Origin: Filosporella fistucella
Taxonomy: Eukaryota; Ascomycota; Leotiomycetes; Helotiales
Reading direction: 5' to 3'
NCBI GenBank assembly: GCA_030077755.1
Contig: JAQJZZ010000020.1
Location: 558,001 to 622,000 of the forward strand
DNA: 64,000 nt
Part shown: positions 50,859 to 61,221 of the stretch, piece after piece
Position numbering within the stretch: the first letter of the stretch is position 1
Layout of the letters: every line of letters begins with the position of its first letter
Position numbers and translations under genes: made by a program
Notes under the pieces: generated by a model
Databases searched by the model: none
Told to the model about the DNA's origin: nothing
The model's input: the letters and a program-made list of their open reading frames with translations, nothing else

Positions 50859-53119
50859 TTAGTGCCCAAATGAGGCAAGCCAAACCTCGTGAACTAACAT
50901 TGCCCCAATGAGCACCGTCCCGAGAGATCCAATGTTTTCATGACGTCCTCGGCCTGAAGCAATCTCAACCAGTCCGAAGCCAGCTGCACCAACTTCTAAA
51001 CCACCTAGACAAGTACCTATTGTTTGCGAAGCAGCTTTTTGTACGTCTGACCTCCCCAAAACGGTGTTGTCAAGTATTGTGCGGATACCAATGACAAGAC
51101 ACACTGTCATGACAGCTGGCATCGCATATGTTGTGTTATCATACGGATGAGAAAGTGAGTAGTTCCAGAACACAAGTCCTAGAAACAACGCCAAGCCTTG
51201 GAAAACATGTCGAAGCTTGGAGCTTCCTTCAGTTGTTGTAGCGGTATCTGTATCAGGGCCTCCCAGCGAAAAGGTGCTTAAAAGATCAACCAGCACGTTG
51301 CCCTCCTCACTAGGATCAATTGGAGCAAAGAACTTCTGTTGCGCAAATTCAATATCACGCTTCTGGCTATCGACTGGGGCAGTGAACACATCGTCAACGC
51401 TAGCTGCAGATTTTTTCTGGGTGACATTATTGAAGAAATTCTCCTTGGCTTCTTGGGATGCAACTAGAAGCCTGGGTTGATTCGGAGGATTGCGGATTTT
51501 CCGAGCGGGTGTTATAGGCGCTGGAGGGACCTTGAACCAAAAAGGCGATGGGTTGTCCCCAACTGGTGTTTCACCGAATGTTTGCGGCCTATGCTGTAGA
51601 GCGCGGGCTGGATTGAAGGCACGATACGGAGATTGATCAAGAGATGGTGACCATTCCATATCGTCGGCGTCTAGTTGGCTATTTTTTGGCTGGAGACGAG
51701 ATGGGGTCTCCCCAGTTCTGAGATAGCGAGTGACTTCCTGCTCGGTCATCTCACTTAAAGGGGGGGTTGATCTCTCGGGCAGCGGAGTCGATGGCCGGAT
51801 TGGTGATAACTGCTGATAGTTCCGCATTCCACGATTCAAAGTTCCTGGGTTCAAGGGAGGAGTGGGCAATGTGGATGATGGCGGTGATATTTGACGGGAT
51901 CCTCGAGAAGGTGTAGCTAATATTTGATCAAGGGCATCTGCCATGCTCTGAGGATTTGCATTTGGGCTCTGAGACCTAGGGCCAACGAAGGGTAGCTTTT
52001 CAGGGGTGGACGACCAGAGTGGTGTCATATCAATTTTCACAGTCCTGCGAGCCCTTATTGCTACCTATATAGAGTTAAATTGTGAAGAATCTAAGAATTG
52101 AGAAAAGACTTACAGCGATCGTAAAGAATAGGAGCACAATGTGTGCTCCGATAGTCGCCGCCGAGAGTTGACTTGCAAATACTCCTGTCCCCATGGTGTA
52201 ATAGAATAGTGACCGCACTAGGATCGAGACGAATTGGAGTTTATACCAATCTCTGATGCCCTTGATGTGACGCATAAATCCGTTGTTGACCTGATTGAAC
52301 ATCGGCATCCACCATATTGATACAGCGCTGCAGAACAGACTCGAGAAAGCCCAAGTTTCCGATGTTGATAATTTTATAATGGACTCGATGGTTTCCGTGG
52401 CATAATTTGATGAAGAAATGTCCGTATCCTCTTGGGAAATGTAACTTCGCACCGCAAGCAACGCCACCAAATTCCAGAGGAGCTGCCCCAAAAGTCCGCC
52501 ATAATACAACCATCCGCCAGCAAGCTCGAGAGCTCCAACGAAGGTGAAATTTCTGGTTCTGAGTCCCAATCTGTTTGCACGAGATTTTTCATTCATCACA
52601 CGAATATGATCTTCCTTCACTATCTTGGCGGCTTCTCTCAAACCCTTCAAGGCAATTGGTTCACAATCGACGCATACTTGAGGATATGTCCGCTCGAGTG
52701 TCTTCTTGAATTCAAAAAACTTTCGCTCCGATTCCCTATACTGGGGGTGATGCGGATCGGTTTCGATATGATATTGGGCGAGGGAGGCAGTATACAGATG
52801 CTGGTTCTTCTTACATTTGTCACAGAAGGTCGAGGAATCGCTCGTTTGGAATGAAAGTGACTCGGGACGAGGAATCGTATATCGGAGGTTGTTAGGAGCT
52901 GCATAGTCGGTCGCAACTGGAGGGTCAGTGATTTCGCCATTCTAAGATATGGTCAGCATCTTCACAACATGTAGGCAGGAGACGAAATACTTCGTCTAGA
53001 TAATTCGTCGAGTCGCATTTATCGCAGTCCCAGCTTCTGAGTTGTCCATCATATTTGATGTTAGACTTCCTGTTGCAATAAAAGCAAGCCAAATTCTTCC
53101 GACGGAAGGAGAAAGCCAT
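50859..53119 (-). CDS. IMA1: Inner nuclear membrane protein Ima1 (Samp1/NET5 family)
   Basis: Integral protein of the inner nuclear membrane. In fission yeast it links centromeric chromatin to the envelope and microtubule machinery. There are three exons, 52991-53119, 52114-52941 and 50859-52064, with two 49-nt introns, totalling 720 aa. The N-terminal Ima1 zinc domain shows CFYC (12-15) and CDKC (32-35), then NYLDENGEITDPP across the first junction, then FCDKCKKNQ, YPQVCVDCEPIA. Several hydrophobic spans follow in exon 2 (LAGGWLYYGGLLGQLLW and others). A long Ser/Pro-rich nucleoplasmic segment comes next, then more spans at the C-terminus (LFLGLVFWNYSL, VMTVCLVIGI, LGTVLIGAMLVHE). The start at 53119 is chosen because Cys motifs lie near the N-terminus throughout the family. 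Confidence 0.93.
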
Positions 53120-53935
53120 AAGTCCATGATTTTGATTTTTCGCAAGGCCGGGAAGCTGGCGATGGTTTTGTTGTGGACTTGCACTTCCCGGAAGCACTCC
53201 AAGTTTCTGGACAGCCATGTCGCAGATCCCGGTTCGAGGCTGAACGTCCTTGGTGTCTGCAGGGATGCCTGTTTTGGTGTCGGAGTCAAATGTTTTGACT
53301 GCGAATTTGATGAAAGGGCTTGAGTGGTCGTGCGGAATGAGTGAACAAGAAATCCCCACAGTGATGAAGGACATGACCAAGGGAGAAGAAGAGAGAGAAT
53401 AAGATATAAATTCAACCTTGAAGAGCGGCAATAGTAAGAATATCCTATTGTCGATCCTCACCACACTTGTTTGGATACTGTACCTGTTGTGGAGGAAGTG
53501 CTGATTTGAAAGGCATGAGGCGCCTTTGGAGTCTTATAACTTGCAATGGGGATGGCACTGATACTCTCGAGTTATTTTCTTACTCTGGTACAATAGTTTT
53601 AAAAGTATCCAATCGTTTTCAATTGATTTGGGTCGCAAACGTCGTCTTAACTCGAGCTGTTGTTCTTATCCTTATCGATAAGAGCTATCACTTCTTCGGC
53701 AGTTTGGTAAAGGTGTCCCGAGCCCGAGATGTCAAAAATGTTACAGTAAGGTGTTGTTTTTCCAAACTACTCGTCCTCCGATTAAATTGACATGCGCCAG
53801 CATACAAACCACAACAGTCGTGGTGATTCGGGCGCTTCAATTTAAGTCCAAATGTAAGGTGAATTAGGACAGAATACTTTCAAATATATTTCTGTCAATG
53901 GGGCTACCTCGAGTGCTCCTTTCAGTCTCATCAAA
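53120..53935. promoter_or_regulatory. Divergent promoter, IMA1 / ALG14
   Basis: 816 bp between divergent starts. Frames within it extend the IMA1 ORF upstream or run antisense to it, without family support. No named motif was found. Confidence 0.4.
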
Positions 53936-54781
53936 ATGTCGAAGCTCTCAGCCTTGCGTCTCATCAGTACTGCGATTCTCATCGCGATGACTGCAATTGT
54001 TGTAAGTTGTTGTGACACCTTACTCTTCCAATTGACTAAGCCTTATTTAAAGTTCCGATTCTTGTACATTCTTTCCTCTACGCGACTACGCCCGAATACC
54101 GAGGGTCTCTTGCCCAAAACGAAGCCGTCCCACCTAGTCGCTGTCCTTGGATCTGGTGGTCATACTGCTGAGATGATGTCCTTACTGCGGGATATCGACC
54201 CAAAAAGATACATACACAGAACATACATTGTCTCTTCCGGTGATAGCTTCTCGAGTGGGAAAGCACTCGAGATTGAGAAGCGCATTCAGTCGAAACTTAT
54301 ACCTCCACCGAGTAGTTCAAAAATTGTCAAGAAGCCAAAGCCATTCGTCCCCGTTGGTGTGTGGGACGTTAAGATCGTACCTAGAGCTAGGAAGATTCAT
54401 CAGCCATTATACACTGCGCCGCTGTCCTCATTATGGTGCTTAATTGGATGCTTGAAAGCTCTGCGGTCAATTGCGCACAATTCAACAGCCTCCCCATTCG
54501 AGTATCCAGACGTCATCGTAACAAATGGTCCGGCCACAGCAGTTATAGTCGTGTTGGCTGCATGGATTCTGAAGTTCTTAGGGGTGGCACCTTTGTGGAA
54601 GATGAAAGTCATTTATGTTGAAAGTTGGGCTAGGGTCAAAACCTTAAGTTTGAGTGGAAAGATACTCTTGTGGCTAGGCATATGTGATAAGTTCCTGGTC
54701 CAATGGGAGACTTTGGCTAAATCCATCAACGGAAATGGTGCGAGAAATAAGGTTGAATGGGTCGGATTTCTTGTAGAATGA
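53936..54781 (+). CDS. ALG14: UDP-N-acetylglucosamine transferase subunit Alg14
   Basis: ER membrane anchor of the Alg13/Alg14 enzyme, which adds the second GlcNAc to dolichol-PP-GlcNAc in N-glycan assembly. It is an intronless gene of 281 aa, slightly longer than yeast (237 aa). An N-terminal membrane span (ALRLISTAILIAMTAIVVSC) anchors it. The fold opens with VAVLGSGGHTAEMMSLL near residues 68-84. A loop insertion follows, rich in Lys and Pro. Later motifs are PDVIVTNGPATAVIVVLAAWIL, VIYVESWARVKTLSLSGK and FLVQWETL, all diagnostic. It ends at a TGA 273 bp before the end of convergent RSM25. The partner gene ALG13 is not in the window. Confidence 0.95.
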   Translation: MSKLSALRLISTAILIAMTAIVVSCCDTLLFQLTKPYLKFRFLYILSSTRLRPNTEGLLPKTKPSHLVAVLGSGGHTAEMMSLLRDIDPKRYIHRTYIVSSGDSFSSGKALEIEKRIQSKLIPPPSSSKIVKKPKPFVPVGVWDVKIVPRARKIHQPLYTAPLSSLWCLIGCLKALRSIAHNSTASPFEYPDVIVTNGPATAVIVVLAAWILKFLGVAPLWKMKVIYVESWARVKTLSLSGKILLWLGICDKFLVQWETLAKSINGNGARNKVEWVGFLVE

Positions 54782-55053
54782 GTGAAATTTATATAGCCAC
54801 TGTATGAAGTACAATTACATATTTCCACATTCTGGACTGCTCAGAGGTCAACTTGCTCCTGAACCTGGCTTCGGAACTTGCCCAACATTTTAGACCTGTC
54901 ATTCAATGCGTTCTTCGTGATAATGCTTTGTTAGCAGGAGCTCTTGGTATAAGAGCTACTCTCAGCATAACAACAACCCACCTAGGTTCGGGTTAGAAAT
55001 TTTGTACATTTCTTGATACATACTGTACAGCTTTATCTGGTTGACGCCATGTA
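54782..55053. terminator. Convergent 3' region, ALG14 / RSM25
   Basis: 272 bp shared by the 3' ends of two convergent genes. It contains TGTACA and TACATA words of the kind used in fungal 3' ends, but no defined signal can be fixed. Confidence 0.35.
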
Positions 55054-55820
55054 TTACACAATCACAGCTTCTCCCACAACCTCGTCTTCATCAACTGCAA
55101 CTTCGTCGTCTTCACTCCCCACACCTGTATAGGCAGCATCTCTCTGTCGGTCCATTCCTTCAACTTCCGTCATGGCCCAAGTCTTCCAGGATTCAAAGGT
55201 CTTATCTTCCAGCTCCATTCCAACCTCCAACGCCCCCTTTCCAAAGTATGCGCCAGTCCATAATGCTTCCTCCTTTGCTACACGACGCTCAACCTCCTCT
55301 TGGTGCCGTAATAGATAGAACTCTTTCCTAGCAATATCATACGCCTCGTATTTTGTAATCTCCGGGTGGTTATTCATAAGCCAAAGCTGCCTCTGGACGA
55401 CACTATGAACCTCTTAGCCAGAAACATTTTGATCATACGATAACCATACCTCTCGCCGTTCAACTCACGCCCGGGCTGCTCTATCCTACTCCAGTCACAT
55501 TTCTGTCCGTCTCTTCCATCATTCTCTAATAATATCCGCGGTCTCGCCAGCTCCCAGGGATGATCAGCAAAGAACTCCTTTCTTAAACGATCCTCTTCGT
55601 ACTCGATAAGTTGAGGCTTGAACATCTTGCTTGGTTTTCGTACACGAGATCTGGGATTAACTGGACGGTGCTGGACAGGTTGAGTTCGTGTCATGATCTC
55701 TCCAGGAGGGATAGATCCTATTGTTTTGTACCATGGCGGCGCCTGGAGTATGCTCTGGGATTCGATGAGGCGGGTTGCAGTTTGATATACTCGAGCAGGC
55801 TTTAGGTTGAGACCCCTCAT
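55054..55820 (-). CDS. RSM25: Mitochondrial small-subunit ribosomal protein mS23 (Rsm25)
   Basis: Component of the mitochondrial 37S ribosomal subunit. There are two exons, 55450-55820 and 55054-55402, with a 47-nt intron (GTATGG..CATAG), giving 239 aa against 264 in yeast. The opening after [19 protein letters not shown] leads to [12 protein letters not shown], then a variable basic region. [16 protein letters not shown] and [14 protein letters not shown] are the most diagnostic part. [17 protein letters not shown] crosses the junction, then [19 protein letters not shown]. An acidic C-terminal tail is normal for the family. It diverges from the mitochondrial PPR gene across 326 bp. Confidence 0.94.
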
Positions 55821-56146
55821 GGTTGTGGAGATGGTGACTTCTCACTGTAACTGAAAGTTAGTATTTAATTGACTAGATAAGAGATCACTTACAGCTGTAA
55901 CAAAATGTCGATGTTGACCTCCCGTAATTGAACAATTCGAGGTTCCTCAAAATATTGCACGACCGGCAAGTTCCGTGCGCCAAAAAATGTCTCCGTGGGC
56001 GGAACCTTCGAAATTCTATCTCAACCCGACCTTACAACAGTTTTCAATTTAATTCCACAATCGCTTCACAATTCACGATTGGGGCAAATAGATCTCCAAT
56101 GCCTCTGCAAATACGGTGACATCTCTCCCAACATGTCAGCCGGCTC
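55821..56146. promoter_or_regulatory. Divergent promoter, RSM25 / PPR gene
   Basis: 326 bp between the starts of two genes whose products both act in mitochondrial gene expression. An upstream ATG at 56133 is out of frame with the PPR start at 56147. No named motif was found. Confidence 0.4.
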
Positions 56147-58012
56147 ATGTCCGTCTTTTGCAGCTCCTCCACCTCGACGAGCAGATTCCTATTGTCAAAG
56201 CTAGCTCCTCGACAACCACTTCCCTTTCTATATCCCGTCGACATTCATAAGAATCCGAATCATCGGTCTCATGGAGCATACCCGCGAACATTTCATAGCT
56301 CAATGGTTTCGAATGCGACAGCATTGGAGGCATGGTTTATCAATTCCCTTGCCAACGCTGGTCATTGCCAGAGGCACACTCCCAAGAAACCACACCGCCG
56401 AACGTTCTTCACCTCTCGCAGGCCAAATCAACCTGTAGCAACTTTACAAGGCTACGCCCCTCAGACACAGAAGAAAGATGTGACCGGAGATAAGTCTGAA
56501 ACCGCAAATGAAGAGCCACCGATCATAATTACACAAACTCCAGAACAACTTATGGAGCTGGTGGACCAGTATGATGGGATATCCTACTCAGATCAGCTAC
56601 CAACCTCGGACATCTCAGGATTTCCACGACGTTACCCACCGAGTGATGGACCAAACCTTACCATTTCTGACAAGCCCGAGGATGAATGGCCTCCGCCGCG
56701 CCAGACATGGCCTGCTGATGCAGATACTCGAGAAACACTTGAAACCCTTGAGACTGCGCTGAAAAATATTTACACAGACCCTGATGATATACACCACCTT
56801 TACAGAAGGCTTCCAGGGCCAAGGGCGCCCTATTTGGAAGCCAATTTGCGCCATAAAATGCTTCATCGCTTGTCGGTTACGGAGCGCAAGGACGAACACT
56901 CTATGTTAAGATATCTATCTGTTATTGACGACATGAAGAGGTCTGCGATACCCCTATCTACTAGCGAATGGACCAGCGCCCTCTCGTTTGTGGCTCGATA
57001 TGTGACGAGATCTACGGTTGTTGAAGTAGAGGCGGCCCTTCATATGTGGCGTGAAATGGAGCATGTTGCTGGGGTGAAAGGAAATGAAGTCACGTTCAAT
57101 GTCCTCTATGATGTGGCTTGTAAAGCCGGGAAATTTTCTCTGGCCGAGATGATCTACAAAGAGATGGAAAATCGAGGGCTCAAACACGACCGCTACTACC
57201 ACGTTAGCAAAATATTCTTTCATGGACTGCAGGCAGACGGAGATAGTGCACGAGCTGCATATAAAACACTGGTGGATTCTGGCGAAATCGTTGACACTAT
57301 TGTGTTGAATGCCATGATATCAGCTCTCATTCGATCTCAAGAGTCCCACGCTGCAGAAAATATCTACGAAAGAATGAAGAGAATCCATATGGAAAGTTCG
57401 GATTCGAGACTCAACCCCACGGATTGGCGAAAGAGACGAGCCGCTTCCAGAAAATTGAAGGCTATGACCGAAATGGTCCGTTTGGATCTGAGGGGGAAAA
57501 AGCTTTTGCAGTCAAGAACGAGCATGTCTCCTGATCTTCGCACTTTCAAAATTCTGATTGATCATTTTGCTACTCATGCTGGAGATCTGGCAAAAACGTC
57601 GAAGTTGCTTGATGAGATGAGGGAGTTTGATATACCACTTCATGGAAGTCTTTTCCTCTCCCTTTTTAAGACCTTTGCTATGCATGGTGGTATTCGCTAT
57701 AGCGAATGGACCGAGCAAAGGCTTGAAAGTGTCTGGAAGGCGTTGCTTCTCGCCTTGGAAAATCCAAATCCGGATTCAAACATATTCATTTCACAATGGC
57801 TGGTGATCTGGATGTTAAGAGCTTTTGCACGGTGTTCGGGAAGATCCAGGACTATAACCATTTGGGAGGAGATAAAAGAGAAATGGCATCCTCATGAGGC
57901 GGAATTGGATTTTGCTATGAGTAATTTACGTCACTTATTGGAAATGCCTGATGCTGCATTGAAAAGGCATGACTGGATGACTGGAATAGAACCAGGTATC
58001 AGGGGGACATAG
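56147..58012 (+). CDS. Mitochondrial pentatricopeptide-repeat protein
   Basis: Single-exon gene of 621 aa. The first about 95 residues are rich in Ser, Arg and His and poor in acids (FHSSM, RRTFFTSRR), as in a mitochondrial presequence. The middle and C-terminal half carry PPR-type helical pairs: VTFNVLYDVACKAGKFSLAE, MIYKEMENRGLKHDRYYH, DTIVLNAMISALIRSQESHA, ENIYERMKR, DLRTFKILIDHFATHAG and LLDEMREFDIPLHGSLFLS. PPR proteins bind organellar RNA and act in stability, processing or translation; the target transcript cannot be told. An intermediate acidic linker (residues about 100-190) contains EQLMELVDQYDG. The exact orthologue among the fungal PPR proteins is not recognised. Confidence 0.88.
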   Translation: MSVFCSSSTSTSRFLLSKLAPRQPLPFLYPVDIHKNPNHRSHGAYPRTFHSSMVSNATALEAWFINSLANAGHCQRHTPKKPHRRTFFTSRRPNQPVATLQGYAPQTQKKDVTGDKSETANEEPPIIITQTPEQLMELVDQYDGISYSDQLPTSDISGFPRRYPPSDGPNLTISDKPEDEWPPPRQTWPADADTRETLETLETALKNIYTDPDDIHHLYRRLPGPRAPYLEANLRHKMLHRLSVTERKDEHSMLRYLSVIDDMKRSAIPLSTSEWTSALSFVARYVTRSTVVEVEAALHMWREMEHVAGVKGNEVTFNVLYDVACKAGKFSLAEMIYKEMENRGLKHDRYYHVSKIFFHGLQADGDSARAAYKTLVDSGEIVDTIVLNAMISALIRSQESHAAENIYERMKRIHMESSDSRLNPTDWRKRRAASRKLKAMTEMVRLDLRGKKLLQSRTSMSPDLRTFKILIDHFATHAGDLAKTSKLLDEMREFDIPLHGSLFLSLFKTFAMHGGIRYSEWTEQRLESVWKALLLALENPNPDSNIFISQWLVIWMLRAFARCSGRSRTITIWEEIKEKWHPHEAELDFAMSNLRHLLEMPDAALKRHDWMTGIEPGIRGT

Positions 58013-58453
58013 CATTGAACGCACATATACCAGGAGTATGCATGTAAGGGTATTTATGTATAGTAGTGTGTATAATTCATGTATGGATGTATCAAATGAA
58101 TTGTACAAATTGTACAACATGTTGGAGTAAGATCGAGCCTGTTCGTGTGGTTCGCCTCAAATACAGTTCAGCACATATTTAATTCTTCTTAATTCCAGGA
58201 CGACCATTCAATCTGCTGAACTTTTCCTGAGATATACTCTATGCCATGGTAATGACTCAGTCGCTGCTACCTGAAATAACCCATCACGTGAACAGGCATC
58301 CACCTCGCGTGTAAGGTAAGTCCTTAAACCCACCTCAACGCGTCAAGTACCCTTCCCTCCTCGGAATTGAATCCAGTCTACGGATATTTGACGTTATTCT
58401 GTTTCAACTCTGCTTCATTCTTCAAATCCCTCCTCCGTACCTCCAGTTTCAGG
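58013..58453. other. Intergenic between PPR gene and PNK1
   Basis: 441 bp in tandem arrangement. It contains a CACGTG E-box near 58285 (ATCACGTGAAC) and a pyrimidine-rich leader before the PNK1 start. Confidence 0.45.
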
Positions 58454-60512
58454 ATGTCCACCTCCCCAAAGTCGACCAAACGGAAACTCAGTCACAATGC
58501 TCAAATCTCCCCTCCCCCTTTACGACGCAAGAAAGTACAATCTACGACCACACGTATATTGCTATCTTCCCTATCTTTAACAAATGCTTACGCTACTGTA
58601 GAAAACGCTGTAGCATCTTTCTTCACCCCGTCTTCGCAAAAGGCACCCGAGAAGGTCACATGGTATGAAAGGGCTCCAGACGATGATACACCCAACACAT
58701 TGCTTGTTGCCAAGTACGATCCAGGAAATGAAGAACCCAAGAAAAGCAGTGTTAAGAGACACAAAGTCGCTGCGTTTGACCTCGTATGTATCATTCAAAG
58801 CATATCCACGTGGTATCTAACCTTATACAGGACTCTACATTGATCACCACCGCCTCGGGAAAGAAATTCGCTTCAGACGCTTCGGATTGGAAATGGTGGC
58901 ACAGTTCTGTCCCAGGTAGACTAAGGAAGTTGTATTTGGAAGAAGGGTATGCTATCTTCCTCCCTGTAATCACAGCACTAACGTTCATCAGTTTCAGAGT
59001 CGTGATCCTCAGTAACCAAGGCGGCGTGGCTCTCAAACCCGACAGCAAGAGCGTAAAGGGTCCTCTATCAAAAGTTATCTCGTTCAAGACCAAAGTCTCC
59101 GCTGTGCTCACCCAGTTGGACATTCCGATATCCGTTTACGCAGCTACGGAGAAGGATCTCTATCGGAAACCACGCACGGGAATGTGGCATGAGTTACTAG
59201 ATGATTATGATATCCATCCCGGTGACCTCTCTCTCCCAGACTCGATTTTCGTCGGTGATGCTGGTGGTCGTGATGCAGATGTCACTGCAAAACTATCTAA
59301 AGACTTCTCGTGTTCAGATCGGTATGTTCTACCAACATTCTACGACAACAATGCTGACTCATGTGTAGGAATTTTGCCGATAACGTAGGTATCAAGTTCC
59401 TCACACCAGAAGAATTCTTTCTCGGAGAGCCTCCCCGCCCCTTCACACGCCCTTTCGAGCCAACCATGTACATTAATGATCCAGCTACGGCTGATAGCGA
59501 ATGTAAGCCCCGTTCCTCAACATGTTGTAACGCAACATCTCACAACTCAACAGCCCCTCCCTATTCCAAAAAGAACCTTTGCGACATCGTCCTCCTAGTA
59601 GGAAGTCCCGGAGCCGGAAAGTCTTCGTTCTACTGGAATCAGCTGGAGCCACTCGGCTACAAGAGAATCAATCAAGACACATTGAAAACAGTACGTACCA
59701 CGACCTCTGCCTCATGCAGCCACCCGGTATATCATCTGATGCTGTCCCACAGCGAGAAAAGTGTCTCAAAGTCGCTGCCGAGTACCTGACAGAGGGAGTA
59801 TCCGTCGCTATTGGTTAGTTTCCTTTACCTGTGTGCCCAAGCATCTCTAATCAAATGTCAAACAAAAGATAACACGAACCCGGACCAAGAGGTACGAGGT
59901 AAATGGATAGCGCTAGCTGCGAAATATGCAGTGTCTATTCGTTGTGTCCTCTTCACAGCCACGCCCCAGCTCTGCGAACACAACGATGCCGTACGCGCTC
60001 TAAACAAATCCGTATGTTGACTTCCTTATCCTCACCCTTTCTCCTCTTTTCAATAGCTGCCTCTCAACAAATATCACTATCTATGCTGTTTCTATTTCTG
60101 TCACAGAGCAATCAATACCAGGGTCTTTTGACATGTGAATCTTACTAATGAGGCATGCAGATGAACCCTGAAAAACGTACTATCTTGCCAGGTATCGCTT
60201 TTCGTACTTTTGCGAGTAAGTATCGAACGCCTACACTGGAGGAGGGGTTGGAGGATATCGTGAAAGTCGATTTTAAGGTATTTCTCTTCTTCTTGCAAAT
60301 TTACCTCCTTCTCTCTTTCCAGCACCATTTTCAACCCATGAAAATATCAATCCTTGTCCTTCTCCTTGCTACATGCATTCCTCTTCCTACCCTATTCTCT
60401 TCTTCGTCTTGATCTCAACTCAAAAAGTCCCGGAATAGAAACTAATTTCTCAACTCCACAGTTCATTGGCACAACTGCTCAACAGGCAATCTGGTCTCGT
60501 CACTGGTTGTAG
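58454..60512 (+). CDS. PNK1: Bifunctional polynucleotide 3'-phosphatase / 5'-kinase
   Basis: DNA end-processing enzyme for single-strand and double-strand break repair. It removes 3' phosphates and phosphorylates 5' hydroxyls; nuclear. Nine exons are inferred; the first boundaries are 58454-58783, 58831-58946 and from 58992 on, and the last exon is 60461-60512 after an intron of about 180 nt. The N-terminus is Lys/Arg/Ser-rich, like a nuclear signal, and lacks an FHA domain. The HAD phosphatase has FDLDST (catalytic Asp at about 109 and 111), VILSNQGG, GMWHELL and FVGDAGGRDAD. The kinase P-loop is VGSPGAGKSSFYW, followed by INQDTLKT, VAIDNTNPD and RCVLFTA. The protein ends FIGTTAQQAIWSRHWL, close to the TAG at 60510-60512. 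Intron 1 splits the FDL-DST motif. Confidence 0.95.
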
Positions 60513-60931
60513 CTATCTCTAAGTCTTTAGATATGCTGTCCCAAAATTCAACACATCTCAATCACACCATCCTATGAAGAAAACGCGCGCCATGCCTCAG
60601 ATTGACACGTGCAGGACCCTGGGACCAAAGCAGTTCTCCTAGCCTCTAGCAATAACACATCCCATGAATATCACGCGTCTTACCAGATAGGAACACTAAG
60701 ATAACCATTTCTTTCCTATCTATTTCTCTCTCGCTCGTAGCTGTGTGTTACCTATCTTTACACCACTCTGCTCTCCCCTCTGCTCTCCCCTACTCACCTT
60801 AACTGCCACCTCTACCCCCCTTTCTATTCTCCCTCTACTCTAATAGAAACACAAACACCATATATCTCCCACTTCCTTCCCACCTCTCTCCTCTCTCCAG
60901 CCCTTCCATACACTTATTATCCTACCTTTCC

Positions 60932-60972
<41 letters not shown>

Positions 60973-61146
60973 CAATAGATCTATACCTCACTCCACCATC
61001 TTATCACGTTATGTATCTCTCTATCTTACCTATATCCCCATCTAACATAGACCTCCTATTCTTCCAACTCTCAGATAATATTCTTCTCGGTCCACTCCTT
61101 TTCATTACCTTCACCAAAGGAGCTTTACCTTTCTAAAAAAAAAAAA
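60513..61146 (+). promoter_or_regulatory. CT-rich promoter-like tract ending in poly-A
   Basis: From about 60700 to 61130 the plus strand is dominated by CTCTCC, CTAC and CTTTCC words. It ends in a run of 13 A (61135-61147) whose last base is the A of an ATG. This layout is how many fungal promoters and leaders look. No long coding frame follows, so the transcript, if any, is unexplained. Confidence 0.45.
60932..60972. repeat. Tetranucleotide microsatellite (ATCT)n
   Basis: About ten uninterrupted copies of ATCT (41 bp) inside the CT-rich tract. Such tracts vary in length between strains. Confidence 0.95.
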
Positions 61147-61221
61147 ATGTCTTCTTCAAATATCGAGTCGACTCATCTAGTTAAATCTTTCTCTTGCGTA
61201 GGTGCTAGTATAAGGAACTAA
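61147..61221 (+). CDS. Candidate small ORF, 24 aa
   Basis: ATG to TAA with 24 sense codons, reading MSSSNIESTHLVKSFSCVGA and four more. It starts at the A-run that ends a CT-rich leader-like tract, the context of real fungal starts (A at -3). It is too short to have family support. It may be an upstream ORF of an unseen transcript, a micropeptide, or chance. Confidence 0.25.
   Translation: MSSSNIESTHLVKSFSCVGASIRN

Noticed and set aside
53120..53464. Upstream in-frame extension of IMA1
   Set aside because: The family starts just before the first CxxC. The extra residues have no conserved feature and lie in the divergent promoter.
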